This document shows, in pieces, positions 1-8,373 of a stretch of DNA of 64,000 nt. How positions within the stretch are numbered: position 1 is the first letter of the stretch; each line of letters begins with the position of its first letter. The notes beneath the pieces are model-generated. The model was not told where the DNA came from. It saw nothing but the letters and a program-made list of their open reading frames with translations, and ran no database searches. Source of the DNA: Streptomyces himalayensis subsp. himalayensis (GTDB taxonomy: Bacteria > Actinomycetota > Actinomycetes > Streptomycetales > Streptomycetaceae). Made by a program: the position numbers and the translations under genes. The stretch lies in assembly GCF_013778455.1 (NCBI RefSeq), contig NZ_JACEHE010000024.1, positions 59,180-123,179 of the forward strand, given 5' to 3'.

Positions 1-1766
1 CCAGGAGTGCTACCGGAACGATCCGCCGCAGCAGAGCGCGCGTCCGGGGACGCGGACTCCTCCCGGGCCAGCTCCGCGCTGAGACACGCCGCGAGGGCTT
101 CGCCCCGCCCGTGTTCGCCATGCGGGGGTATGCCGGGGTCGGCCACGTCGGTGCGGGCCGCGTCGGAGTCGGCCATATCGGTGCAGGCCGCGTCGGAGCC
201 GGTGTTCGGGGGGGCCTCCGCGCGGGCGCCTCCGTCTGCGCCGGCACCCGCATCGGCACCGGCACCGGCACCCGCCTCGGCACCCGCATCGGCGCCGACT
301 GCGCGGGGCGCGGGCGATGCGGCAGCAGGTGCCGGCTTGGGCGTCGGGCCGTACGTAGGCGCGGTGGGAGCAGCCGGGGACGGGGAGCCTGGAGCTGCGG
401 TGCGTGGTGGAGCTGCGGCGGGTGCTGCAGGTGTCGAGCTTGTCGACGGGCCGGTGCCGCGGACGGTGAGGTGGTCCATCACTCGCGCCAGGGTCGGACC
501 CTCCGAGTGGGGCGCCGCGGCGTGTCCGGCCGTGCGGGGCAGAGGCCACAGGGCGTCCAGTACACGATGCAGGCGCGCCGCGTCCGTACGCCACTTGCGG
601 TCGACCACCTCGTCCGGATATTCCTGCCAGCTCACCGGCGCCCAGTCGGGCCCCGGCTCCGCAGGCCCGCCGTGGAAGAGGTGGGCGGCGAGCAGGGACG
701 CCGCCTCGTCCACCGCGCCCGGCTCCTCCAGCAGATCACAGGCCGGCCGCTCCCCGAGCCGGGAGGCGAAGCCCTCGGCGAGGCGGTCGCGGCGCGAGAG
801 CTCGGTGAGGGCGGCCACCACACCCGCGTCGAGCCGGGACGGCCAGCGCCCCATCCGCCATGCCGGCAGTGCGACCCGTGTCAGAAGCCGGTCCCATCCG
901 GCGTACGCCAGGCCCACCTGTTCCTGAGCGACGATCCGCAGACCGTAGTCCACAGCCTGTGCACGCTCGGCGGCCGCTGCCGCCACACCCCGCTCCATCT
1001 CGGCCGCATGCCCGCGACAGCTGCGCAGCAGGAGCCGGGCCACCCACCCGACGGACGCGAGCACCGCCCGGGACAGCGGCCCCCTCCTGGGTACGGACGT
1101 CACCGCGACCGCCGCGTCCAACCCTCGTACGAAGCGTCGGGCCGCGGATATGTCGGGGTGCGCGGAAGGCCCCGTACCAGCGACGACCGGGGCGAGCACC
1201 GCCCGCAGTTCACCGACGCGCATCCACCACAGGAACGGGGATCCGATGACCAGGACCGGCGCCGCCGTGCCCCGGCGCGACCGGGCCGATGCCGTCTGCA
1301 CGCCGCGTATCGCGCCACGTATGTCGTCTCTTCCTTCGGCAGCAGGCGGGCCGTGCGCCGGGTGGGTGCGGTCCTCGAGCCAGCTGTCGCAGTCCGGGGT
1401 CAGCGCTATCGCCGAGGGTGCGGGCACGTCGAGCCGGTCCGCGAGGTCCCTCACCATCCGGTAGAGGTCGGGGGCGGACGCCTCCGGGATCGACACTGTG
1501 GGACTCACCGCCGGTCTGGAGCGGGCTATGACGAGAGCAACGCCCGCTGCGGCGACCAGCACGGCGACGGCGAGCAACGTCACGATCCACCGGAGGGCGT
1601 CCCAGCCACGGCCGCCCATATGCCCGGTGGCGCCGCCGGCCAGCAGTACGACGGCGACGGCGGCGGGCAGCAGAGCAACGGCCAGCGCCCTGCTGCGGAT
1701 GCGCAGCACGGCGAGGGCCCGGGAGCGCGCGACCTGCGCGCCCACCTCCACAGCCATACCGGACAC
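1..1766 (-). CDS. SarA-like membrane protein, 3' end outside window
   Basis: The reading frame is open from GTG 1766 through position 1, giving at least 588 residues. An in-frame stop lies four codons before the GTG, and an AGGGGGTG ribosome site sits about 8 bases ahead of it; ATG 1757 is an alternative. Two hydrophobic helices occur at about residues 22-41 and 53-74. They are followed by a long soluble region and then a tail rich in Ala, Pro, Gly and Asp beyond about residue 450. Its position next to purD and dnaX matches the S. coelicolor gene known as sarA (sporulation and antibiotic production), which is recall of gene order and not an alignment. It is probably membrane-anchored with a large soluble domain. 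No catalytic motif was recognised. Confidence 0.7.
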   Translation of the reverse strand, partial: MSGMAVEVGAQVARSRALAVLRIRSRALAVALLPAAVAVVLLAGGATGHMGGRGWDALRWIVTLLAVAVLVAAAGVALVIARSRPAVSPTVSIPEASAPDLYRMVRDLADRLDVPAPSAIALTPDCDSWLEDRTHPAHGPPAAEGRDDIRGAIRGVQTASARSRRGTAAPVLVIGSPFLWWMRVGELRAVLAPVVAGTGPSAHPDISAARRFVRGLDAAVAVTSVPRRGPLSRAVLASVGWVARLLLRSCRGHAAEMERGVAAAAAERAQAVDYGLRIVAQEQVGLAYAGWDRLLTRVALPAWRMGRWPSRLDAGVVAALTELSRRDRLAEGFASRLGERPACDLLEEPGAVDEAASLLAAHLFHGGPAEPGPDWAPVSWQEYPDEVVDRKWRTDAARLHRVLDALWPLPRTAGHAAAPHSEGPTLARVMDHLTVRGTGPSTSSTPAAPAAAPPRTAAPGSPSPAAPTAPTYGPTPKPAPAAASPAPRAVGADAGAEAGAGAGADAGAGADGGARAEAPPNTGSDAACTDMADSDAARTDVADPGIPPHGEHGRGEALAACLSAELAREESASPDARSAAADRSGSTP

Positions 1767-2319
1767 GACCGGATGTCACCCCCTAGTGCCCGCCCGGCGC
1801 GTGCTGTGCCAGCCACCGCCGTCGGACGTCCTTGGCGTTGCTCACTCCCCCACTGTGGCACCCACCACTGACATCGCAATGCCGGTGGGCCAAGTGCCGG
1901 AACGCTTGCGCCGCACCCTAGTTGGGGCTCCCGCCCGCGTCAGCCGGATGGGTCAGCGCTCACTCGATGGAGGGGCTTTGGGTAGAGGTGGATGACAGGT
2001 GGGTGAGGCTTGGGCCCTGAATCGGAGGGGATCCGGGTGTCGGGGCTGTGGGCTGGGCGCCGGAAGTCTCCGGGGCCGGGGCCGACGGCCCGGGGCTGTG
2101 GCCCCACGGCCGGATTCTCCGGTGCAGGCCGACGGCCCGTCGGCCGGAGCCCGGACTCTCCGAGTCCGAGGCCGACGGCCCGGGACGGTGCCAGGGCAGG
2201 AATCTCCGAGCCCGAGCCCGAGCCGGAGCCGGAGGCCGGCAGCCCGTGCTGTGGCCGGGGCCGGATGCACCGGTCCGGGGGTCCAGGGCTCAGGCATGCG
2301 GGCCCCCGGAATCGGAGCT
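1767..2319. other. Intergenic, no supported gene
   Basis: This space lies between the divergently placed start of the sarA-like gene and the 3' end of purD. It contains the promoter region of the sarA-like gene near 1770-1850 and a degenerate GC-rich repeat array at about 2055-2215. Open frames here exist on both strands but have no homology I recognise, no convincing ribosome site and a composition dictated by the repeats, so I call no gene. Confidence 0.6.
2055..2215. repeat. Degenerate ~45-bp tandem repeat
   Basis: The hexamer TCTCCG recurs at 2067, 2116, 2157 and 2203 (spacings 49, 41 and 46). The stretch GGCCGACGGCCCG follows it three times (about 2079, 2128 and 2170). This is a four-copy degenerate minisatellite in intergenic DNA downstream of purD. 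Its function is unknown; the inverted-repeat character of GGCCGACGGCC could form small hairpins. Confidence 0.6.
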
Positions 2320-3579
2320 TCAGTCCCCAGCGGCCTCCGCCGCCTTCGCGGCGATGTCCGTGCGGTGCTGGGAGCCTTCCAGCTGGATGCGGGACAGCGC
2401 CGTGTACGCGCGCTCGCGCGCCTGCGTGAGGTCCGCGCCGGTCGCTGTCACCGACAAGACGCGCCCGCCCGCGCTCACGACGGCGGGGCCGTCCTGCTTC
2501 GTGCCGGCATGCAGCACGTACGCGTGGGGGGCATCCTGCGCCGCCACCTCGTCGAGGCCTTCGATGGCGTCACCGGTACGCGGCGTGCCCGGGTAGTTGT
2601 GCGAGGCGACGACCACCGTCACGGCGGCGTCGTCGCTCCAGCGCAGCGGCTCGAGGTCGGCCAGCGTGCCGTTTGCGGCGGCCAGGAGCACCCCGGCGAG
2701 CGGCGTCTTCAGACGCGCCAGCACCACCTGGGTCTCGGGGTCGCCGAAGCGCGCGTTGAACTCGATGACCCGTACGCCGCGCGCGGTGATCGCCAGACCG
2801 GCGTAGAGGAGACCGGAGAACGGCGTACCGCGCCGCCGCAGCTCGTCCACCGTCGGCTGCAGGACGGTCTGGAGGACCTCGTCGACCAGCTTCGGGTCGG
2901 CCCACGGCAGCGGCGAGTACGCACCCATGCCGCCGGTGTTCGGGCCCTCGTCGTTGTCGAGGGCGCGCTTGAAGTCCTGCGCGGGCTGCAGGGGAACGAC
3001 GGTCGTACCGTCGGTGATCGCGAAGAGCGAGACCTCCGGGCCGTCCAGGTACTCCTCGATGACCACGCGGTCGCACGCGTTCGCGTGGGCCCTCGCGGCC
3101 TCGATGTGGCCCGTGACGACGACGCCCTTGCCCGCGGCGAGGCCGTCGTCCTTGACGACGTACGGGGCGCCGAACGCGTCGAGCGCCTCGTCCACCTCGT
3201 CCGGCGTGGTGCACACGTAGCTGCGGGCGGTGGGGACTCCGGCCGCGGCCATGACCTCCTTGGCAAAGGCCTTGGACCCCTCCAGCTGCGCCGCCTCCTT
3301 CGAGGGGCCGAAGCAGGGGATGCCCGCCGCGCGCACGGCGTCCGCGACGCCGGCCACGAGCGGCGCCTCGGGGCCGACCACGACCAGGTCGGCCTCCACC
3401 TCCGTGGCCAGGGCGGCGACGGCCGCGCCGTCGAGGGCGTCGACCGCGTGCAGCTCGGCCACCTCGGCGATGCCCGCGTTACCGGGAGCGCAGTGCAGGG
3501 CGGAGACGTCGGGGTCGAGGGACAGAGAGCGGCACAGGGCGTGTTCGCGGGCGCCGCTGCCGATGACGAGGACCTTCAC
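2320..3579 (-). CDS. purD: Phosphoribosylamine-glycine ligase
   Basis: This ATP-dependent cytoplasmic enzyme joins 5-phosphoribosylamine and glycine in step 2 of purine synthesis. The 419-residue length is normal for PurD. The N-terminal domain begins with the dinucleotide-fold GSGAREHAL motif (residues 7-15). The ATP-grasp domain starts near FGPSKEAAQLEGSKAF (about 95-110) and contains NTGGMGAYSPLPW (about 215-227) and a metal-binding ARFGDPE stretch (about 275). The ATG at 3579 fits the conserved N-terminus exactly. It is encoded on the same strand as dnaX, 167 bases downstream of it. Confidence 0.97.
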   Translation of the reverse strand: MKVLVIGSGAREHALCRSLSLDPDVSALHCAPGNAGIAEVAELHAVDALDGAAVAALATEVEADLVVVGPEAPLVAGVADAVRAAGIPCFGPSKEAAQLEGSKAFAKEVMAAAGVPTARSYVCTTPDEVDEALDAFGAPYVVKDDGLAAGKGVVVTGHIEAARAHANACDRVVIEEYLDGPEVSLFAITDGTTVVPLQPAQDFKRALDNDEGPNTGGMGAYSPLPWADPKLVDEVLQTVLQPTVDELRRRGTPFSGLLYAGLAITARGVRVIEFNARFGDPETQVVLARLKTPLAGVLLAAANGTLADLEPLRWSDDAAVTVVVASHNYPGTPRTGDAIEGLDEVAAQDAPHAYVLHAGTKQDGPAVVSAGGRVLSVTATGADLTQARERAYTALSRIQLEGSQHRTDIAAKAAEAAGD

Positions 3580-3746
3580 GGCAGCCAGCCTAACCGCCGA
3601 CGGCGTATGCGCTTGTACGGGCTTCCGAAGGTGGGGGTGGGGAGCGTTTGTGCGTTCCTCCAGCCTGCCGCCCCGCCGACGCGCTCAAACGTTGGAGAAC
3701 TCGCCCTGTTCGTTGGACTACTCCGGTGTTCGCTGGAGTACTCCCC

Positions 3747-6251
3747 CTACTCGTTGGAGTACTCCTCCACGACCGTCGCGCCCAGCTCCCGGACGATCAG
3801 GTCATGGCCGGACAGGGCCGACTCGTCGAGATCCGGGTCGTCGGCCTCGGGAACGTCGTCCTCGGGGGCGACATGGCGCCGCTCCGCCTCGCGGCGCTCC
3901 GGCTCGGAGGGCGAGGACTGCGGCGGCCCTGGCCGCGCGGGCGCCGCCGAAGCAGGGGGCTGGGGCTGGGCATGGGCGGGGGCCTGGGCCGAGGGAGCGG
4001 CCGGTCGCGGAGCCGAGGCCGGTGGCTGCTGAGCGACCGGGCGCGGCGTGGCCGGTCCACCGCCACCCGCGGCGAAACCGCTGTTGAACCCCCCGCCGGA
4101 GGCGGGCGGCGATGCGGCACCGCCACCCGACGGGTCGACGATCGCCTCGACCTTCCACTGCACGTTGAACTGCTCGGCCAGCGCCTGACGCAGTACGTCC
4201 TCGCTGCCACTGCTCGCGAAGTTGTCCCGGGCACCGGCATTGACGAACCCGAGCTGCAGGGTCGTCCCGTCGAACCCTGTGACCTGGGCGTTCTGGCTGA
4301 GCAGGATCCAGGTGAAGCGCCTTCGGTTCTTGACGGCCTCGAGGATGTTCGGCCACAGGGCTCGCGGGTCGAGGCCTCCGGAGGCGGGCTGCTGCGCGGA
4401 CGATGCCGGCGGCTGCGGTGCCTGCGGCGGCTGCGCGGGCCCTGCCGAGGGCGCATACGGCTGTGGACCCGACTGGGCAGATGCGGTCACCGATGGCGTG
4501 GAGCCGCCGGGCGAGGTGCCACTGGTCGCGGCTGCCCCCGCCGGGCCGGTTCCACCACCCGCCGCTGCCGCCGTGGGCCAGCCGCCCGGACGCCGCCCGC
4601 TGCCCGCCCCTGCTGCGGCCGCCGTCGGCCAGGCCCCAGGTGCGGACCCGGAAGACACAGAAGGTGCCGAAGGCGCAGAAGGTGCAGAAGGTACTGAAGG
4701 TGCTGAGGGGCCGGAAGGCGCTGAAGGCCCGGAAGATGCTGGGCGCCCAGAAGGCGCTGAGGGCCCGGAAGGCGCTGAAGGCCCGGAAGGCGCTGAAGGC
4801 CCGGAAGGCCCAGAGGACCCGGACGTGCCGGAAGGGGCCTCCGCCAGGTTCGGGGACGGGGCGTCCGCTCGGGGCGCGGCGGCATCATGCTGAGCCGCGG
4901 GCACGCCCGCGGGCGCCGGGGAAGCCTGGGCGGGAGTCCCCTCTCCGCCGGCACCCCCGCGTACCGCCGCCCGCGCCGCCGCGGGCCCGCCGCCAGGAGG
5001 AACAACCGGTCCGGCGGCCGGCGCCATCGGGGCGTGGGCGTCGGGCCCGGGAACATAGCCCATCGCCGGCCCGGCCCCGCCCGGTACGAAGTTCCCCCCG
5101 CGCTCGAGCCGGTCGAGGCGGGCCAGCACGGAACGCTCGTCGTCGTATGCGGCGGGCAGCAGGACGCGCGCGCAGATCAGCTCGAGCTGAAGGCGTGGCG
5201 ATGTCGCGCCGCGCATCTCCGTGAGCCCCTCGTTGACGATGTCGGCGGCACGGCTGAGCTCGGCGCCGCCGAAGACTCCCGCCTGCGCCTGCATGCGCTC
5301 AACGAGGTCGACAGGGCCGTCGATGAGTCCCTTCTCCGCGGCATCGGGCACCGCTGCCAGAATGACGAGGTCGCGCAGCCGCTCCAGAAGATCGGCGACG
5401 AACCGCCGCGGGTCGTTGCCCCCCTCGATGACGCGATCCACGATCTCGAAGGCCGCCGCGCCGTCACCGGAGGCGAAGGCTTCCACGACCGAGTCGAGCA
5501 GGGACCCGTCGGTGTACCCGAGGAGGGCCGTCGCCATGGCATACGTCACACCCTCCTCACCGGCACCGGCGAGCAGCTGGTCCATGACGGACATGGAGTC
5601 ACGCACGGATCCGGCACCGGCGCGCACGACGAGCGGGATCACTCCGTCCTCGACGGGGATGTTCTCCTTCCCGCAGACCTCGGCCAGATAGTCCCGCAGG
5701 GTCCCCGGCGGGACGAGCCGGAAGGGGTAGTGGTGCGTCCTCGACCGAATCGTCCCGATGACCTTCTCGGGCTCGGTCGTGGCGAAGATGAACTTGAGGT
5801 GCTCCGGCGGCTCCTCGACCACCTTCAGCAGGGCGTTGAACCCCGCCGAGGTGACCATGTGCGCCTCGTCGATGATGTAGATCTTGTAACGGCTGGCGGC
5901 CGGCCCGAAGAACGCCTTCTCTCGCAGGTCACGGGCGTCGTCCACGCCACCGTGCGACGCGGCGTCGATCTCGATGACGTCGATCGAACCCGGCCCGTTC
6001 CGCGCCAGGTCCCGGCACGACTGGCACTCGCCGCAGGGCGTCGGTGTGGGCCCCTGCTCGCAGTTCAGACACCGCGCGAGGATCCGGGCACTGGTCGTCT
6101 TGCCACAGCCGCGCGGCCCGCTGAACAGGTACGCGTGATTGACCCGGTTGTTCCGCAGCGCCTGCTGCAGCGGGCCGGTGACATGCTCCTGCCCGATGAC
6201 CTCGGCGAACGACTCCGGGCGATAGCGGCGGTACAGCGCGAGAGACGACAC
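3747..6251 (-). CDS. dnaX: DNA polymerase III gamma/tau subunit
   Basis: This is the clamp-loader ATPase of the replisome. GTG 6251 gives 834 residues beginning exactly at the conserved LALYRRYRPESF; the frame stays open upstream but without conserved sequence. Walker A is GPRGCGKTT (45-53), zinc cysteines are at 64, 73, 76 and 79, and a DEAH box follows in IYIIDEAHMV. The sensor region reads SRT where E. coli has SRC. After the AAA+ core (to about residue 370) comes a long Pro/Ser/Ala/Gly linker and a C-terminal tau-like domain. No Shine-Dalgarno is visible. A TATAAC box lies 10 bases before the GTG, so the message may be nearly leaderless. Confidence 0.96.
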   Translation of the reverse strand: MSSLALYRRYRPESFAEVIGQEHVTGPLQQALRNNRVNHAYLFSGPRGCGKTTSARILARCLNCEQGPTPTPCGECQSCRDLARNGPGSIDVIEIDAASHGGVDDARDLREKAFFGPAASRYKIYIIDEAHMVTSAGFNALLKVVEEPPEHLKFIFATTEPEKVIGTIRSRTHHYPFRLVPPGTLRDYLAEVCGKENIPVEDGVIPLVVRAGAGSVRDSMSVMDQLLAGAGEEGVTYAMATALLGYTDGSLLDSVVEAFASGDGAAAFEIVDRVIEGGNDPRRFVADLLERLRDLVILAAVPDAAEKGLIDGPVDLVERMQAQAGVFGGAELSRAADIVNEGLTEMRGATSPRLQLELICARVLLPAAYDDERSVLARLDRLERGGNFVPGGAGPAMGYVPGPDAHAPMAPAAGPVVPPGGGPAAARAAVRGGAGGEGTPAQASPAPAGVPAAQHDAAAPRADAPSPNLAEAPSGTSGSSGPSGPSAPSGPSAPSGPSAPSGRPASSGPSAPSGPSAPSVPSAPSAPSAPSVSSGSAPGAWPTAAAAGAGSGRRPGGWPTAAAAGGGTGPAGAAATSGTSPGGSTPSVTASAQSGPQPYAPSAGPAQPPQAPQPPASSAQQPASGGLDPRALWPNILEAVKNRRRFTWILLSQNAQVTGFDGTTLQLGFVNAGARDNFASSGSEDVLRQALAEQFNVQWKVEAIVDPSGGGAASPPASGGGFNSGFAAGGGGPATPRPVAQQPPASAPRPAAPSAQAPAHAQPQPPASAAPARPGPPQSSPSEPERREAERRHVAPEDDVPEADDPDLDESALSGHDLIVRELGATVVEEYSNE
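4660..4830. repeat. 18-bp tandem repeat inside dnaX
   Basis: An 18-base unit (GAAGGCGCTGAAGGCCCG and close variants) repeats about seven to nine times. On the minus strand it encodes a Ser-Gly-Pro-Ser-Ala-Pro linker between the ATPase core and the tau-like domain. The unit length is a multiple of three, so copy-number change lengthens or shortens the linker without breaking the frame. Confidence 0.8.
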
Positions 6252-6419
6252 GCATACGAGGTTATAGGCGCCCACTGACAACACGGACTGCGCGCGGACG
6301 GCTTCGAGAACCCTTCCGGCCTCGTCAGAGCGGCTCCGGCAATGTGCGTGGCCGCCAGTCGCCAGGTGTCCGTCACAACGAGTCACACGGTGCAGACGCA
6401 AAGCGCCCCCCACGCACCC

Positions 6420-6500
6420 GCCAGAGCCAACCTACCCTTGCTGCCTTCCGGCCCTGGGGGAGTTCAGTCAGATAGCGCCACGTGAGGGGCTCTGCACAGG
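6420..6500 (-). ncRNA. ffs: Small bacterial SRP (4.5S-type) RNA
   Basis: On the minus strand the sequence contains the SRP domain IV signature AGGGCCGGAAGGCAGCAAGG, which binds Ffh. Terminal arms CAGAGCC (6488-6494 on the minus strand) and GGCTCTG (6422-6428) pair and close an RNA of about 75-80 nt. This RNA with Ffh and FtsY targets nascent membrane and secreted proteins. It lies just upstream of dnaX, a familiar Streptomyces arrangement. The exact 5' and 3' ends are estimated from the pairing. Confidence 0.9.
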
Positions 6501-6565
6501 GTACCCGATTCCACGGGCGCGAACGAGTTCGCGAGCACCGCCCGCCGTCATGTAATGTTTCCGGC

Positions 6566-6653
6566 GGAGGATTCGCCTAGAGGCCTAGGGCGCACGCTTG
6601 GAAAGCGTGTTGGGGGCAACCCCTCACGAGTTCGAATCTCGTATCCTCCGCCA
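6566..6653 (+). tRNA. tRNA-Ser (anticodon GGA)
   Basis: The acceptor arms GGAGGAT and ATCCTCC pair. The anticodon loop is TTGGAAA with GGA in the centre. A long variable arm (GGGGGCAACCCC) and TTCGAATC T-loop are present, and CCA is encoded (6651-6653). The tRNA reads UCC and UCU. From 6597 onward the sequence belongs to the left attachment repeat of the integrated element, so the 3' half was supplied by the element and restores an intact gene. Confidence 0.97.
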
Positions 6654-6708
6654 GTGCCTCACCGGGCACGATGTCGAAGGGCCCCACCGTTCGCGGTGGG
6701 GCCCTTCG
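6597..6708. repeat. attL: left 112-bp attachment repeat
   Basis: This segment is identical to 33237-33348. It runs from the tRNA-Ser anticodon loop through the tRNA 3' end, CCA, and the downstream terminator hairpin. The repeat therefore extends 55 bp past the tRNA, so the element carries its own terminator copy as well as the tRNA 3' half. Recombination between this copy and attR would excise 26,640 bp. Confidence 0.95.
6675..6708 (+). terminator. tRNA-Ser terminator, UUCG hairpin
   Basis: Perfect 15-bp arms CGAAGGGCCCCACCG and its complement flank a TTCG tetraloop. It sits 22 bp after the tRNA CCA and would end tRNA transcription. The same hairpin occurs at attR (33315-33348). Confidence 0.85.
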
Positions 6709-6716
6709 TCGTGCGT

Positions 6717-6738
6717 GGTCTCAGTTTTGGTCTCAGTT
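6717..6738. repeat. Paired GGTCTCAGTT sites, left end of element
   Basis: Two exact copies of GGTCTCAGTT start at 6717 and 6729, 12 bp apart, 9 bp inside the attL core. The same pair with identical 12-bp spacing occurs at the right end of the element (33123 and 33135). I infer arm-type binding sites for the integrase or excisionase. Confidence 0.55.
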
Positions 6739-6794
6739 GCTGTGATTGGACCGGGGTGGACTTCGGCGAACAGTGATCTGGTTCACCGTGACGG

Positions 6795-7295
6795 TCACTC
6801 GTTCTCGGCGGGTTCGGCGGATTCCGCGGTCCAGGCGATGCGCGGTGGCACGACACTTGCGCACAGGGGCCCGCCACGCATGTCAGTCAGTCCGAGGCGG
6901 CCTACCAGCAGACCGGTGAGTGCAGCGGCGTCGAGTACGTCGGCGGGCACGGCGTCGAGCATCAGCTTGGCGCGGCGGAACATCGTAAAAGTGCCGGAGT
7001 CATCGACGGTTCCCCACGACAGGTAGACGAACCGAGCTCCTGGGCGTCCCTGAACGTAGGGTCCTTTCACGTCGGTGCCGCCAGGTGAGGCCGCCGTGGT
7101 GCACGCCAGGGTCCAGGTCGCCGAGGCAGCGTCGCCAGGCTTGGGGTCAAGGAGTTCAGCCGGACGGTCGCGGCGTTGCACGGCGACGTGGATGTTGCGG
7201 TACGCCGGAACGTCGTCGCGTGCGAATGCTCCGGGTGGGCAGGTGAGCCCGGGAAGGTCGACAGCGTCGATGCGGATGCGCATGTCGGCCATCAT
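6795..7295 (-). CDS. DUF5990-like protein
   Basis: A soluble protein of about 166 residues with no signal peptide or membrane helix. Conserved-looking segments are MRIRIDAVDLPG at the N-terminus, the central VQRRDRPAELLD and GPYVQGRPGARFVYLSWG, and FTMFRRAKLMLD. I associate these with the Streptomyces family DUF5990 by memory. The start is uncertain among ATGs at 7295, 7292 and 7283 because none has a strong ribosome site. It is the first element gene inside attL and points toward the tRNA. Function is unknown. Confidence 0.72.
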   Translation of the reverse strand: MMADMRIRIDAVDLPGLTCPPGAFARDDVPAYRNIHVAVQRRDRPAELLDPKPGDAASATWTLACTTAASPGGTDVKGPYVQGRPGARFVYLSWGTVDDSGTFTMFRRAKLMLDAVPADVLDAAALTGLLVGRLGLTDMRGGPLCASVVPPRIAWTAESAEPAENE

Positions 7296-7471
7296 CCGCG
7301 CGGGGCGCTGCTTGGCCCAGCTCTCCGTGTGGTGCGGCGGTGGGGACATCTCCGACGGCAAGCCTGTACCTGGGTAAGTGCCTGGCACTCAACTGCACGA
7401 TGACTCTCCTCGGTGCGGGAGGCGTCCCGACTTTGTCGTGCCTCCTGGGGGGCCGGTGTCCGTGTGAACGG

Positions 7472-8323
7472 TCAGTCGGCGAGGAAGGCGCTCACCTGGC
7501 CGGCGAAGTCCTCGGCGTGTTGGAAGAGGAAGGCGTGGCCGGCGTCGCTGTAGGCGACGAGGGTGGCGTCGGGGACGTACTGGACGGCGGTGTAGGACGC
7601 CAGGGCGGGGATCATCGCGTCCTTGATGCCGGTGGCGTACAGAACGGGCTGCCGGATGGTTGCCAGGTCCGCTCGCACCTGCTCGAAGGGGATCGACGCG
7701 TCCTTCGCGATCGCGGCCATCTGACCCATGGCCGCCGCCTCGGACACGTCGGCGAGCCCGGTGGCCAGCCGTGTGGCCACCCTGGCGAGATGCTCGTACC
7801 CGGCGGCGCGCCCGGTGTCCGTCTCGGGGAAGAACAGGAACACAAGGTCGTCCCCGGTGGTCTCGGGCTTGGTAATGGTGGCCCGCACCTTCGGGTCCGG
7901 ATCGGGAGCGCCGGGCACCGTGCCGCCGGGATTGGCGGCCGCCACGACCAGCTTGCGCACCAGGTCGGGCCGAAGGCGGGCGATGTGCTGGGCGATGGTG
8001 CCGCCCAGAGTCCAGCCGAGCAGGTCCACCTGGGGCAGACGGAGAGCCTCGATGAACTCGACGGTGCCGTCGGCCATCCCCTCGACCGAGTCGCGCGGGG
8101 TGCCGGTGGTGTAGCCGGTGCCGACGTTGTCGAACACGATCACGTCATGGCTGGCGGCGAGGTGGTCCAGGAACTCCGGGTCCCACCAGTCGAGGGTCCC
8201 CCGGACCCGGTTCAGCAGGACCAGCGGGACACCGCCCCGCGGGCCGATGCGCCGGTAGGTGAACGTCGCGGAGGGTCCTTCCACGGTGAGGTCCTCGGCC
8301 GCGTCTGCAATGTATGTGCTCAT
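7472..8323 (-). CDS. Cytoplasmic alpha/beta hydrolase, Thr in place of Ser nucleophile
   Basis: 283 residues from ATG 8323, forming a two-gene operon with the SDR gene 50 bp upstream. The fold is recognisable from RGTLDWWDP (about 41-49), VFDNVGTG (63-70), the nucleophile elbow GWTLGG (103-108), the acid region GIKDAMIP and the histidine in DAGHAFLF near the C-terminus. The elbow has Thr105 where the family normally has Ser. It is clearly paralogous to the secreted hydrolase at 9766-10776, which keeps Ser. The substrate is unknown. It could be a hydrolase, a haloperoxidase-like enzyme or a catalytically altered binding protein. Confidence 0.9.
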   Translation of the reverse strand: MSTYIADAAEDLTVEGPSATFTYRRIGPRGGVPLVLLNRVRGTLDWWDPEFLDHLAASHDVIVFDNVGTGYTTGTPRDSVEGMADGTVEFIEALRLPQVDLLGWTLGGTIAQHIARLRPDLVRKLVVAAANPGGTVPGAPDPDPKVRATITKPETTGDDLVFLFFPETDTGRAAGYEHLARVATRLATGLADVSEAAAMGQMAAIAKDASIPFEQVRADLATIRQPVLYATGIKDAMIPALASYTAVQYVPDATLVAYSDAGHAFLFQHAEDFAGQVSAFLAD

Positions 8324-8373
8324 GGCGGGGTTCGCTTTCCTGTCGATGTGTCGTGGAGGTCTTCTGGGAGTCG

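Noticed and set aside
111..1871. Long plus-strand open frame opposite the sarA-like gene
   Set aside because: It mirrors the minus-strand gene, is Arg/Gly-rich and has no ribosome site or recognisable domain, while the minus frame shows membrane helices and normal codon usage.
1953..2297. Minus-strand 114-residue frame downstream of purD
   Set aside because: Its composition is dictated by the degenerate 45-bp repeat and it has no recognisable motif.
1999..4032. Plus-strand open frame across purD and the end of dnaX
   Set aside because: It lies opposite two certain genes and its translation is low-complexity; it is an antisense artefact of high GC.
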